Source: Caldilineaceae bacterium | Lineage (GTDB): Bacteria > Chloroflexota > Anaerolineae > Caldilineales > Caldilineaceae | Length of the DNA: 64,000 nt | Reading direction: 5' to 3' | Assembly (NCBI GenBank): GCA_026708085.1 | Contig: JAPOVP010000093.1 | Coordinates: forward strand, 46,954-110,953 | In this document: piece after piece, positions 53,337-61,096 of the stretch | Position numbering within the stretch: the stretch's first letter is position 1 | Layout: every line of letters starts with the position of its first letter | The notes under the pieces: generated by a model | Databases searched by the model: none | What the model was told of the DNA's origin: nothing | The model's input: only the letters and a program-made list of their open reading frames with translations | Made by a program: the position numbers and the translations under genes

Positions 53337-54371
53337 CTACAGATAGGTCCCGAAAAACTCTGCCGTTCCTTCGACGCCGCCCCAGCCGTGCCCGCTGGGG
53401 TGGATGAGCTTCCAGAGGCGGTCGGCTGCGCCGGCGGCTTCGTAGATGCGCTTGACGCCTTCGTAGCCTTTGAGCATGTCATGGATGTAGAAGCAGTCGT
53501 CGTACATGCCCATGTCGAGCATGAGGGGGCGGGGGGCGATGAGGCCGGCGATGTCGTCGGTGTCGAACCAGGCGTGGATGCCGGGGACGATCTGCGAACC
53601 GCAGAAGTTGACGCGCTCGAAGGCAAACCCTTTCCAAGGGTTGACGTAGCCCATGATGTCGGCGGCGGCGATGCGGGGCTCGGCGGCGGCGGCGAAGGTG
53701 GTCATGGTGCCGCCCTGGGAGAGGCCCATCATGCCGATGCGCTTGGGGTCGACCTCGGGGCGGGTCTCGAGGTAGTCGATGCAGCATTTCATGTCCCAGA
53801 TGTTGAGGGTCAGGGGCCAGCGGTCGAGCATGGTGCCGCGAATGTAGTTGACGTTGCATGGGTCGCGGCCGGGGAAGGGGTTGCGGCCGTCGCGGCGTTC
53901 GCCGAAGCCGCGCAGGTCGGGTGAAATCGTCAGATAGCCGGCTTTTGCCATCTGGAAGCCGTAGTCGTAGTTGTGAATCTCGATGTTAGCGCTCATCTCG
54001 TCTGAGGAGCGGATGCCGGCGACCGGGTCTTTGCCGAAGGGCCCGTGACCGTGCGAGCAGAGGATGGCGGCGTTGGTGCCGTCGGCGGCCATTGTTTTGG
54101 GGCGCAGGACCTGGCAGGGCACGCTCATGAACGGTTCGGAGTTGAAGACCACGCGTTCGCGGATGAGGCCGTCGTCCTCGACGCTGCTCTCGACCTCGGC
54201 CTCCAATGGGACGGGGTCGGGGAAAGTCCCCAATAGTTCCATGTACTTGACATGGGCGGTCTGACGCCAGCTCTCCCAGTTCCCCGCTTGTGCGCAAAAG
54301 TGCAACTTTGGCGTGAAATTTTCGACCTGATTTTCCCAGTATGCCTGCATCGAGAAGTTGCGTGTCGCCAT
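53337..54371 (-). CDS. Alpha/beta hydrolase (acetyl-xylan-esterase-like)
   Basis: The 344-residue protein has the hydrolase triad visible: Ser in IGMMGLSQGGTMTTFAAAA, Asp in RPLMLDMGMYDDCF, His in KLIHPSGHGWGGVEG. The segment ILCSHGHGPFGKDPVAG supplies the oxyanion region and YLTISPDLRGFGERRDGRNPFPGRDPCNVNYIRGTMLDRWPLTLNIWDMK is characteristic of the acetyl-xylan-esterase/dienelactone-hydrolase-like group. No signal peptide is present. It starts at the ATG at 54371 with AAGGAGAGG upstream. It lies between PhyH-type and Gfo/Idh genes and probably removes an ester from their shared substrate. Confidence 0.78.
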   Translation of the reverse strand: MATRNFSMQAYWENQVENFTPKLHFCAQAGNWESWRQTAHVKYMELLGTFPDPVPLEAEVESSVEDDGLIRERVVFNSEPFMSVPCQVLRPKTMAADGTNAAILCSHGHGPFGKDPVAGIRSSDEMSANIEIHNYDYGFQMAKAGYLTISPDLRGFGERRDGRNPFPGRDPCNVNYIRGTMLDRWPLTLNIWDMKCCIDYLETRPEVDPKRIGMMGLSQGGTMTTFAAAAEPRIAAADIMGYVNPWKGFAFERVNFCGSQIVPGIHAWFDTDDIAGLIAPRPLMLDMGMYDDCFYIHDMLKGYEGVKRIYEAAGAADRLWKLIHPSGHGWGGVEGTAEFFGTYL

Positions 54372-54418
54372 TGTCCTCTCCTTGCGCGCTGGTTGGGAGC
54401 GCGCTTTTTCGCCTGACA

Positions 54419-55201
54419 TTATAACATGGGAAACTGGCCGGAATAGCCCGAATTTGCGCCGAGAATGCCGCGAAGTTCGTCATCGCGCACGGTCTTGAGG
54501 ACGTAGTCGGGGACTTCGGTGCCGGGCCAGTTGACGAACCAGTTGGGGGTGAAGCCGTAGAACATGGTATAGCGCACGTTTTCGCTGAGGATGGGCACGC
54601 CGGCGTGGAGGAGGGTCTCGGTGAAGTGGAGGATGCTGCCGGCTGTGGCCGTGGCCTCGACGATGGGGCACTGTTCCTTCAGTGTTTCGTATGTGCCTTC
54701 CAGTTTGTGTGAACCGTCGAGGATCATGGTGCCGCCGTCGCCCGGGGAGACGTCGGTGAGGTAGGTGATGTTGTTGAGGAAGACGCAGTTGATCAGGTCG
54801 GGGTCGGTGTCGTGGGGGAAGGTGCCCCACTTGGGGCGCAGGCCGCGATGCCAGCCCATTTTGTCGGGATCGCGCAGGGGGTCGTGCTGGGTGCTTCGAT
54901 CGGGGTGGGGGCGTTTGATCATGGCGTGGCAGGTCTCGTACTTGATTTCGGCGCCCATGAGCTGGCGGTTGGCCTCAAGAACCTGGGGGATCATCAGCCA
55001 CTCGCGGAAGATGGGGTCGCCGTTGACCATGCAGTCGATATGGACGATTTCGTCGTCGTCATCGTGGGCGAGGGGGCGTACATAGTGGGACTGCCGTTCG
55101 AGCGCAGCCTTGTAGGCTTCGATCTGCTCCGGGCTGAGGACGTTTTCCTCCAGAACCCAGCCGTGATCGGAAAAGTGGCGCAACTGATCGTGGGTTAACA
55201 T
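54419..55201 (-). CDS. Phytanoyl-CoA dioxygenase-type protein with HxG motif
   Basis: The 260-residue protein has the PhyH layout: LTHDQLRHFSDHGWVLEENVLSPEQIEAY at the N-terminus, NNITYLTDVSPGDGGTMILDGSHKLEGTYE in the core, the second iron His at H199 (TLLHAGVPI) and the 2-oxoglutarate Arg at R210 (SENVRYTMFYG). The first iron motif, normally HxD, is H118-R119-G120 (GWHRGLRPKW), so the carboxylate ligand is missing. In the neighbour at 56275 the same site is HQD. An HxG motif is seen in iron halogenases and also in a broad PhyH subfamily. AAGAGAATG provides the start. Substrate unknown. Confidence 0.8.
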   Translation of the reverse strand: MLTHDQLRHFSDHGWVLEENVLSPEQIEAYKAALERQSHYVRPLAHDDDDEIVHIDCMVNGDPIFREWLMIPQVLEANRQLMGAEIKYETCHAMIKRPHPDRSTQHDPLRDPDKMGWHRGLRPKWGTFPHDTDPDLINCVFLNNITYLTDVSPGDGGTMILDGSHKLEGTYETLKEQCPIVEATATAGSILHFTETLLHAGVPILSENVRYTMFYGFTPNWFVNWPGTEVPDYVLKTVRDDELRGILGANSGYSGQFPML

Positions 55202-55225
55202 TCTCTTCCTCCCCCTCTCCGCTCC

Positions 55226-56257
55226 CTAAAACCAGTGGGGCGACTGCGGCTTTTTCGTGCGGATCGACTCGAGGGCGGCGGCGCAGACGGAGACGATATT
55301 GGCGCCGCGGCTGGCCGGGATGGGGTTGCTGATCTTGCCGTCGAGCAGGTCCAGGTAGTCGATCACGGAGCGGCCCCAGCCGTGCCCGCCGACGATCTCA
55401 TCGGCAGAGTCCTCTTCGATGTCGGCCGGTTCGTGGTCGCGGCGGTAGTGTTTACCCTTCCAGAGCGTGCCCTCGGTACCGTAGACGGCGAGGAAGCCGC
55501 CGCCCATGCCCTCGCCCATGCCGTGGCCGGAGCAGCCGCTGGTGACGTAGACCTTGCCGGCGGCGCCGTTTTCGAACTGGAGGATGACGATGTAGCAGTC
55601 GTCGTCGGGGAACATGGGGACGCTCATCTTGTTGCTGTAGGCGTAGACCTCGGTGACTGGGGACTCGACTGTCCAGAGGATGAGGTCGAGTGGGTGGCAG
55701 CCTCCGCCGAGCAGAATGTTTTGCGGGTTTTGTTTGTCGATGCGCCAGGGCGTGTGGTGCGCGCCGTCCGGGGCGTAGTGGCTCCACATGTCGTGGATGT
55801 AGTCGCCCTGGACGAAGAAGACGTCGCCGACTTCGCCCTTCTTGGCCATCATGGCCATTTCGTGCCAGGGGTGCATGTAGCGCATGGTCTGGTCGGTCAT
55901 GACGTGGGTGCCGCTCTGGGCTTCGGCGTCGAGAATGCGCTGGCAGTCCTCGACCGTGGTTGCCAGCGGCTTTTCAACGAGGGCATGGCAGCCCTGTTCC
56001 AGGGCCATGACGGTCTGATCGGCGTGCAGGTGGTCGGGGCCGGCAACGACGACGACGTCGGGCTGCGTCTCGCGCAGGAGCTGGGCGTAGTCGTCGCCGA
56101 GGGCGGCCTGCGGGTAGAGGTCTTTCATTCTGTCGAGCATGTGCTGCTGGGGATCGACGACGCCGGCGATTTCGCCGCGTCCGTCGGTGGCGGCCACCTG
56201 GGCCACGCTGCGTCCGGCGCTGCCGCCGCCGCTGATCAGGAATCTGTACTTGCTCAT
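55226..56257 (-). CDS. Gfo/Idh/MocA family oxidoreductase
   Basis: The 343-residue NAD(P)-dependent oxidoreductase begins SKYRFLISGGGSAGRSVAQVAATDGRGEIAGVVDP. The catalytic Lys is kept in HALVEKPLATTVEDCQRILD, and the active-site His in LLGGGCHPLDLILW. Members oxidise or rearrange sugars and inositols. It starts 17 bases after the stop of the PhyH-type gene at 56275 and ends 24 bases before the PhyH-type gene at 55201, so it lies in one transcript between two dioxygenases. The substrate is not known. Confidence 0.88.
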   Translation of the reverse strand: MSKYRFLISGGGSAGRSVAQVAATDGRGEIAGVVDPQQHMLDRMKDLYPQAALGDDYAQLLRETQPDVVVVAGPDHLHADQTVMALEQGCHALVEKPLATTVEDCQRILDAEAQSGTHVMTDQTMRYMHPWHEMAMMAKKGEVGDVFFVQGDYIHDMWSHYAPDGAHHTPWRIDKQNPQNILLGGGCHPLDLILWTVESPVTEVYAYSNKMSVPMFPDDDCYIVILQFENGAAGKVYVTSGCSGHGMGEGMGGGFLAVYGTEGTLWKGKHYRRDHEPADIEEDSADEIVGGHGWGRSVIDYLDLLDGKISNPIPASRGANIVSVCAAALESIRTKKPQSPHWF

Positions 56258-56274
56258 TGCTATTCTGTCCTTGC

Positions 56275-57093
56275 TTAGTTGTTCGCCGTGGGAACGATGT
56301 CGGGATCGAGGAAGGCGACGTCGCTTTCATCGTCTTCGAAGCGGGTCATGCCGATCTCTTTGATGGCGCTGTCGGGCACCTTTTCGAGCGGCGTGTAGCT
56401 GGGGTGATGCGCCTCGCGGTAGGGGTTGTTGCGGGCGGCGTTGTAGCAGCATATCAGGGACCAGCGCGGGTTGCTTGAGCGGTTCTGGTCGGAGCGGTGG
56501 AGGATGTTGCAGTGGAAGAAGAGGGCGTCGCCGGGCTCGGCCTCGCAGTGGACGAGCTTGAGGCGTTTTTCGGCTTCGAGGACGCGCTCCAGCTCGGCGC
56601 CGGCCTGCTGGCCGGTTTCGACGTGGGTGATGCGGCCCATGTGGTGGGAGCCTTTGAGCACCTGCATGCAGCCGTTTTCGCGTGTGGCGGGGTCGACGGC
56701 GATGGAGACGCTCGACATGAGCGGATAGAGGACGTAGTTGTCGTACCAGTAGCCGTAGTCCTGGTGCCAGGCCCAGGCGCCGCCGACCTCGGGGTCCTTG
56801 AGGATCATTTTGGAGTGGTAGTGGTAGACTTCGCCGCCGAGGAGCTGTTCCATGGCGTTGACGACGCGGTGGCAGCGGGCGTACATGCCGTAGATGCCGT
56901 TGCCGGGGTGGTTCCAGAGCGTGAGGCGGACGGTGCCGCCTTCGCCGTCCTCGCGTCCGAAGGATTTCTGGTCCATCTGGCGGTCGGCGATGGCTGTGCG
57001 GCGCAGAAGTTCGATCTCCTCGGCGTCGAAGAATGACTTGACGATCAGATAGCCGTCGTCGTGGTAGGTTTGGATTTGGTCTTGTGTGAGCAT
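56275..57093 (-). CDS. Phytanoyl-CoA dioxygenase family protein
   Basis: The 272-residue Fe(II)/2-oxoglutarate-dependent dioxygenase has LTQDQIQTYHDDGYLIVKSFFDAEEI at the N-terminus and the full facial triad: H110 and D112 in AWHQDYGYWYDNY, H199 in NILHRSDQN, plus the 2-oxoglutarate Arg R210. TRENGCMQVLKGSHHMGRITHVE and EPGDALFFHCN are typical. Such enzymes hydroxylate small molecules, from ectoine to phosphonates. It is the first gene of the five-gene set running down to 52151. It shares the start LTxDQ with the paralogue at 54419, but retains normal iron ligands. Confidence 0.88.
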   Translation of the reverse strand: MLTQDQIQTYHDDGYLIVKSFFDAEEIELLRRTAIADRQMDQKSFGREDGEGGTVRLTLWNHPGNGIYGMYARCHRVVNAMEQLLGGEVYHYHSKMILKDPEVGGAWAWHQDYGYWYDNYVLYPLMSSVSIAVDPATRENGCMQVLKGSHHMGRITHVETGQQAGAELERVLEAEKRLKLVHCEAEPGDALFFHCNILHRSDQNRSSNPRWSLICCYNAARNNPYREAHHPSYTPLEKVPDSAIKEIGMTRFEDDESDVAFLDPDIVPTANN

Positions 57094-57168
57094 GATGTAT
57101 TCCTTCTATTCTAACAGTGTCGGACATGCGCCGACTGCGATTGGTGAGAGTCTGTGCCAAGGACAGAC

Positions 57169-57657
57169 TCAGAGTTTCTTTTCCATCTCGACCACCGTCA
57201 ATGATACTCCCTCAAGCTCCTCCTCTTTGCGGGATATCTCCCTGAACCCCTGTTTTCGATAGAAGGACAGCCCTTTTTCGTTTTGTTCCTCTACCTCCAG
57301 GCGGAGAGTCTTTGTCCCTGGGAAGGCGGCTACGCAGGCATCCATCAACCTGGCTCCGATGCCCTGGCGCTGGTGGCCGGGCAGGACATAGAGGCGTGCA
57401 ATGTATACGACTTCTTCGCTTGGCCGGCCCGCCGTCACTAGGCCAACGATTTCGCCCTGTTCGTTTTTCGCGACGTTGAAAAAGACGCGCTCATTCTCGA
57501 TTTCAGCGGCCAGGGTCGCCGGGCTGTGCCAGACCGACGTTATCTTGTGGATCACTTCTACAGGCAGGAACGAACTATAGGTGTCTATCCAGGTCTCGCT
57601 GAGGACTTGCTTGATCTGCTGGACTTCGTCTACATGGGCCTGCTGCACTGTAATCAT
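57169..57657 (-). CDS. GNAT family N-acetyltransferase
   Basis: The 162-residue protein has ITVQQAHVDEVQQIKQVLSETWIDTY at the N-terminus and the acetyl-CoA loop IARLYVLPGHQRQGIGARLMDACVAAFP (about 85-112). The end FYRKQGFREISRKEEELEGVSLTVVEMEKKL is typical of a GNAT fold. I prefer the ATG at 57657; a TTG at 57678 would add seven residues. The acceptor is unknown. It lies 75 bases upstream of the PhyH-type gene on the same strand but may be a separate transcript. Confidence 0.8.
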   Translation of the reverse strand: MITVQQAHVDEVQQIKQVLSETWIDTYSSFLPVEVIHKITSVWHSPATLAAEIENERVFFNVAKNEQGEIVGLVTAGRPSEEVVYIARLYVLPGHQRQGIGARLMDACVAAFPGTKTLRLEVEEQNEKGLSFYRKQGFREISRKEEELEGVSLTVVEMEKKL

Positions 57658-57727
57658 TGAAGTCGCTGTCGCGTCCAAGTGTTCAAGAATACGGATGTTC
57701 TTAGCGGAATAGAGGTTGGCAATTCGT

Positions 57728-58024
57728 TCAGACGCGGATGAGATTCTTCTCGACGAATTGGCGGAGCAAAGGCTTTCTGACGATAGCTCCGCTGGTCAAA
57801 ACGTCTACGTTTGTTTCCAAGAGTTCCGCTAGATGATCGCAAAGATCGAAAAACTCCCAGCCCAATGGCGCGTTCAACTCGACCAAAATATCGAGGTCGC
57901 TGGCTTCAGTTTGGTCGCCGCGGGCGTAGAAGCCAAACAGAGCGATCTCCTCTACGTGGAAACGCTCCTTCAATTCGGGTTGGTGGGCACGCAGGATTCT
58001 GCGAATTTCGCCGACGCTCTTCAA
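57728..58024 (-). CDS. MNT-type nucleotidyltransferase, no HEPN partner
   Basis: The 98-residue product (from a TTG at 58024) looks like a minimal nucleotidyltransferase of the MNT group: SVGEIRRILRAHQPELKERFHVEEIALFGFYARGDQTEASDLDILVEL. The metal Asp pair is D43 and D45 (SDLD). The GSxxRG loop is altered: Ser is replaced by Phe (GFYARG), which would weaken nucleotide binding. The end FFDLCDHLAELLETNVDVLT...LRQFVEKNLIRV is complete. No ATG or ribosome site is visible. A dispersed repeat begins about 20 bases upstream. The HEPN toxin gene that normally follows is absent. Confidence 0.6.
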   Translation of the reverse strand: MKSVGEIRRILRAHQPELKERFHVEEIALFGFYARGDQTEASDLDILVELNAPLGWEFFDLCDHLAELLETNVDVLTSGAIVRKPLLRQFVEKNLIRV

Positions 58025-58044
58025 TATTCTGTAACAGATTTCGC

Positions 58045-58352
58045 AATTACTAAGCCATGTTCTGTGTACGGTCTGCCTGGGGGAATGTACCGTCAGAATT
58101 TCTGTAGCGGGCTCTCGATGGTCATGGCGGTGAACGTTGGGCATATATGGGAGTGGCCTCGCCTGTCTTGCTCGCGCCGGCACATTTTCGGAATCTGCCA
58201 GGAGGCGGGGGGTAGCGTGGGCCGACACGGGGCGGCAATTTCGTATTGCCCACACACTGGCTACGACGCGAGGTTGTAGGAGAGGGGGCGTTGCGGGGGC
58301 GGAGCCCCCGCACAAGGGAGGGCCGAATAGGCCCGACCGCCCAGAAAATCGA
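58045..58352 (+). repeat. Dispersed ~300-bp repeat, copy C
   Basis: It aligns by eye with 63700-64000. Shared strings include AGCCAT-TCTGTGT-CGGTCTG, GTAGCGGGCTC, ACGTTGGGC, AATTTCGTATT, and a final module with GCGGGGGC-GGA-GCCCCCGC (58293-58311) and GGGCC-GAATA-GGCCC (58320-58334). The final ~65 bases also match 795-861 on the other strand. It has no credible gene and lies just upstream of the MNT-type gene. Confidence 0.75.
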
Positions 58353-58529
58353 GGGGAGAGAAAACCCTTCTCACACTGTATCATGAGCGCCTTTGGGCAA
58401 GGGCTTAGCAGCCACCAGATTTCTTTCAACCGTCTGATCGGTTCCCCAAGCAATCTAAACATGTCGACACGTCGGAGTTATCGGAATCTTGGCCGGTTCC
58501 TTCGGTTGCTCCATTATGAGATGCTTTCC

Positions 58530-59117
58530 TCAGACAGGATTTGGGTGGCCTTCGGGCCACAGTTCGGGGGTGAAGGGCCAGTTGAGATTGGCGCAGACGT
58601 CCTTCCAGCGTTCTTCCATGTCGGGCAGGTAGAGGAGGGGGATCCAGCCGAGGCGCAGGTAGATGATGAGGGCGGGCAGGCGCCAGTCGTCGGTGTTGAG
58701 GTAGATGTTCTTGTGGCCGGACCGGAGCAGACGGCGGACAACGGACGCACACACAGCCATGCCCAGCCCCTTGCCCTTGTGTTCGGGATCGCCGGCTACC
58801 CAGCCCAGCTCGCCGCCAAAGGGGTGGATCTCCTGGGGTCTGTGTGTTGCCATGGCGGTGGCGACGATTTTGCCGCTGGCCCGGTGTTCAATCATGAAGA
58901 AGCCATCGGGCAGGATATGGTCGAACCAAGGCTTCAGCATTTCATAGTTCCAGCGTGAGAAACCGGCCAGGTCCATGACGTCGTACCAGCCCTCTTCGTC
59001 GCCGGGTTGGTAGGTGCGGAGCGTGTAGCCGATGGGGACGTGGACGGCGGGCGGCGAGCCGAGCAGTTGCTCGGGCCAGATCATTTTGAGCTGTTCCTTC
59101 TTTCTTTCCTCGCTCAT
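58530..59117 (-). CDS. GNAT family acetyltransferase
   Basis: The 195-residue protein has YTLRTYQPGDEEGWYDVMDLAGFSRW, FFMIEHRASGKIVATAMATH, and the acetyl-CoA segment GELGWVAGDPEHKGKGLGMAVCASVVRRLL (about 112-141), with the late LIIYLRLGWIPLLYLPDM. It starts at an ATG whose ribosome site (AAAGGAT) lies inside the last codons of the MalG-type permease; the two are separated by five bases, so they are co-transcribed. A role in modifying the imported sugar is possible but not shown. Confidence 0.8.
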   Translation of the reverse strand: MSEERKKEQLKMIWPEQLLGSPPAVHVPIGYTLRTYQPGDEEGWYDVMDLAGFSRWNYEMLKPWFDHILPDGFFMIEHRASGKIVATAMATHRPQEIHPFGGELGWVAGDPEHKGKGLGMAVCASVVRRLLRSGHKNIYLNTDDWRLPALIIYLRLGWIPLLYLPDMEERWKDVCANLNWPFTPELWPEGHPNPV

Positions 59118-59122
59118 GCTGT

Positions 59123-60013
59123 TTATCCTTTGATTCCTGTAATCACAATCCCCTGCAGGAAGGTGCGCTGGGTGACGAAGAAGATGGCGATTGGCACCAG
59201 GGTGGAGACGACCGTCATCGCCATCAGGTACTGGATGTCGACTTCGGTGCGCCCTTTGAAGCGGCTCAGCCCCAGGGTGATGGTGAAGAGTTGGGGCGAG
59301 TTGATGTAGATCAGCGGTGCAAAGAAGTCATTCCAACTATAGGTGAACTGGTAGATGGCGACAACAATGAGGGCGGGCCGTACCTGGAAGAGGAGGATGC
59401 GCCAGAAGACGGCGAAGCGGCTGCAGCCGTCGATGAGGGCGGCGTCGTCGAGCTCGCGGGGGATGGTGAGGAAGAACTGGCGCAGCAAGAAGATGCTGAA
59501 GGCGTCGCCGAAGAAGAGAGGGACGACGAGCGGTTTGAAGGTGTTGACCCACTCCAGCCAGCTGAAGATCATGAAGAGCGGGATCAGGGTCACCTGCATG
59601 GGCAGCATCATGGTGCTCAGGACGATGACAAAGAGGGTGGTGCGGCCGGGAAACTGGATGCGTGAAAAGGCGAAGGCGGCGATGGAGCAGGAGAAGAGAA
59701 CGGCGACGACGTTGAGCGAGGCGACGAAGGCGGTGTTGGAGAAGAAGGTGATGAAGTCGCCTTTGAGCCAGGCCTCGACGTAGTTGGCCCAGCGGTAGGT
59801 GGGCGGGATCCAGACCGGCGGGATTTTCCAGATCAGGCTCTTGTCTTTGCCTGCGGTCAGCAGCATCCATACCCAGGGCGTGAGAAAGAGGGCCGCGCCG
59901 GGCAGCACCAGTATCCACAACCAGACCTGGTGAATTGCGGAGCGCCACAGAGGCCCGGTGGGGCGGGTGTAGCTGAACTTTTTCTGCTCGACAAAGACGT
60001 TTTCGGTACGCAT
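59123..60013 (-). CDS. Sugar ABC importer permease (MalG type)
   Basis: The 296-residue membrane protein starts at the ATG at 60013 (MRTENVFVEQKKFSY). It has six membrane segments (WLWILVLPGAALFLTPWVWMLLTA first), the periplasmic WIPPTYRWANYVEAWLKGDF, and the EAA loop ELDDAALIDGCSRFAVFWRILLFQVRPAL. A longer open frame upstream (to 60988) is only another frame of the MalF-type gene. It partners the permease at 60088 and the binding protein at 61097. The ATPase is not in the window, as usual for CUT1 systems that share one. Confidence 0.9.
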   Translation of the reverse strand: MRTENVFVEQKKFSYTRPTGPLWRSAIHQVWLWILVLPGAALFLTPWVWMLLTAGKDKSLIWKIPPVWIPPTYRWANYVEAWLKGDFITFFSNTAFVASLNVVAVLFSCSIAAFAFSRIQFPGRTTLFVIVLSTMMLPMQVTLIPLFMIFSWLEWVNTFKPLVVPLFFGDAFSIFLLRQFFLTIPRELDDAALIDGCSRFAVFWRILLFQVRPALIVVAIYQFTYSWNDFFAPLIYINSPQLFTITLGLSRFKGRTEVDIQYLMAMTVVSTLVPIAIFFVTQRTFLQGIVITGIKG

Positions 60014-60087
60014 CAATACTTTTTGAGAAAACAGGGGAGAGGAGAGAGAAAACCTCTGCTGCCGCCTGCGTAGAGAGCCCCTGGCCG

Positions 60088-61011
60088 TTATCTGGCTGCT
60101 TCTCCTTCGTAGTAGACCCAGCGGCGGGAGGAGTACTGGAATATAAGGGTAAAGGTGATGATGATTGCGAAAAGAACCCAGGCCGCGGCCGAAGCGTAGC
60201 CGAAACGGATCTGCAGGAAGGCCTTGCGATAAAGGAAGAGGACCATGCTCAGGGTGGCGTTGTTGGGGCCGCCTTCGGTCATGATGAAGGCCTGGGTGAA
60301 GAACTGGAAGGCGTAGATAAGGCCGATGGTGACGTTGAAGAAGATGGTGGGCGTAAGCATCGGGATGGTGACGTGCCAGAATTTGCGGATGCTGTTGGCG
60401 CCGTCGATGGTGGCGGCCTCGTAGAGGTGGGTGGGGATGCCCTGGAGGCCGGCCAGGTAGAGGAGCATGTTGGCGCCGACGCCCCAGACGCTCATGATGA
60501 TCAATGATGGCAGCGCCCAGGTCGACGAGTAGAGCCATGACGGGCCTTCGACGCCGAAGATGGCGAGGAAGTTGTTTAGCAGGCCGGCGCGGGGGTTGAA
60601 GATCTGGAGCCAGAGCAGAGAGACGGCGACGCCGGAGATGACGGTGGGCAGGTAGTAGATGGTGCGCCAGATGCCGAGGCCGAGCAGCTTCTGGTTCAGC
60701 ACGAGGGCGATCATGAGCGCAAGGCAGGAGCCGAGGGGGACGGTCGAGAAGGCGTAGATGAAGGTTACGCGCAGGCTCTTCCAGAAGAGGTCTTCGCGGA
60801 AGAGGTCGCGGTAGTTCTCGACGCCGACGAAGAAAGTGCTGGTGAGCAGATCGGAGCGGAAGAAGCTCAGTCCCAGGGAAAAGAGCATCGGCCCAAAGAC
60901 GAAGGACAGGAAGCCCACCATCCAGGGCAGGAGGCAGAGATAGGCGGTGATCAGGTCCTGCCGTTTCTGGGAGGAGCCTACCCGCCACTGTCTTGCCAAG
61001 CGCATTGCCAT
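60088..61011 (-). CDS. Sugar ABC importer permease (MalF type)
   Basis: The 307-residue membrane protein starts best at the ATG at 61011 (MAMRLARQWRVG; GAGGAACG upstream). It has LITAYLCLLPWMVGFLSFVFGPMLFSLGLSFFRSDLL, VGVENYRDLFRED, the EAA loop LYEAATIDGANSIRKFWHVTIPMLTPTIFF, and TEGGPNNATLSMVLFLYRKAF, all classic for MalF/UgpA-type permeases. It lies 85 bases after the binding-protein gene. Confidence 0.92.
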   Translation of the reverse strand: MAMRLARQWRVGSSQKRQDLITAYLCLLPWMVGFLSFVFGPMLFSLGLSFFRSDLLTSTFFVGVENYRDLFREDLFWKSLRVTFIYAFSTVPLGSCLALMIALVLNQKLLGLGIWRTIYYLPTVISGVAVSLLWLQIFNPRAGLLNNFLAIFGVEGPSWLYSSTWALPSLIIMSVWGVGANMLLYLAGLQGIPTHLYEAATIDGANSIRKFWHVTIPMLTPTIFFNVTIGLIYAFQFFTQAFIMTEGGPNNATLSMVLFLYRKAFLQIRFGYASAAAWVLFAIIITFTLIFQYSSRRWVYYEGEAAR

Positions 61012-61096
61012 AACGTTCCTCAGTGTTCTCAGAAAAGAGAGAAGAGGAGCGAGACGTGTTCTTTCACTCCTCACTCCTCAAACCTCTCTTCTTATT

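Noticed and set aside
60014..60988. N-terminal half of an apparent 621-residue fusion ahead of the MalG-type permease
   Set aside because: This is another frame of the MalF-type permease gene, with Arg/Leu/Pro-rich shadow composition; the true start is 60013.
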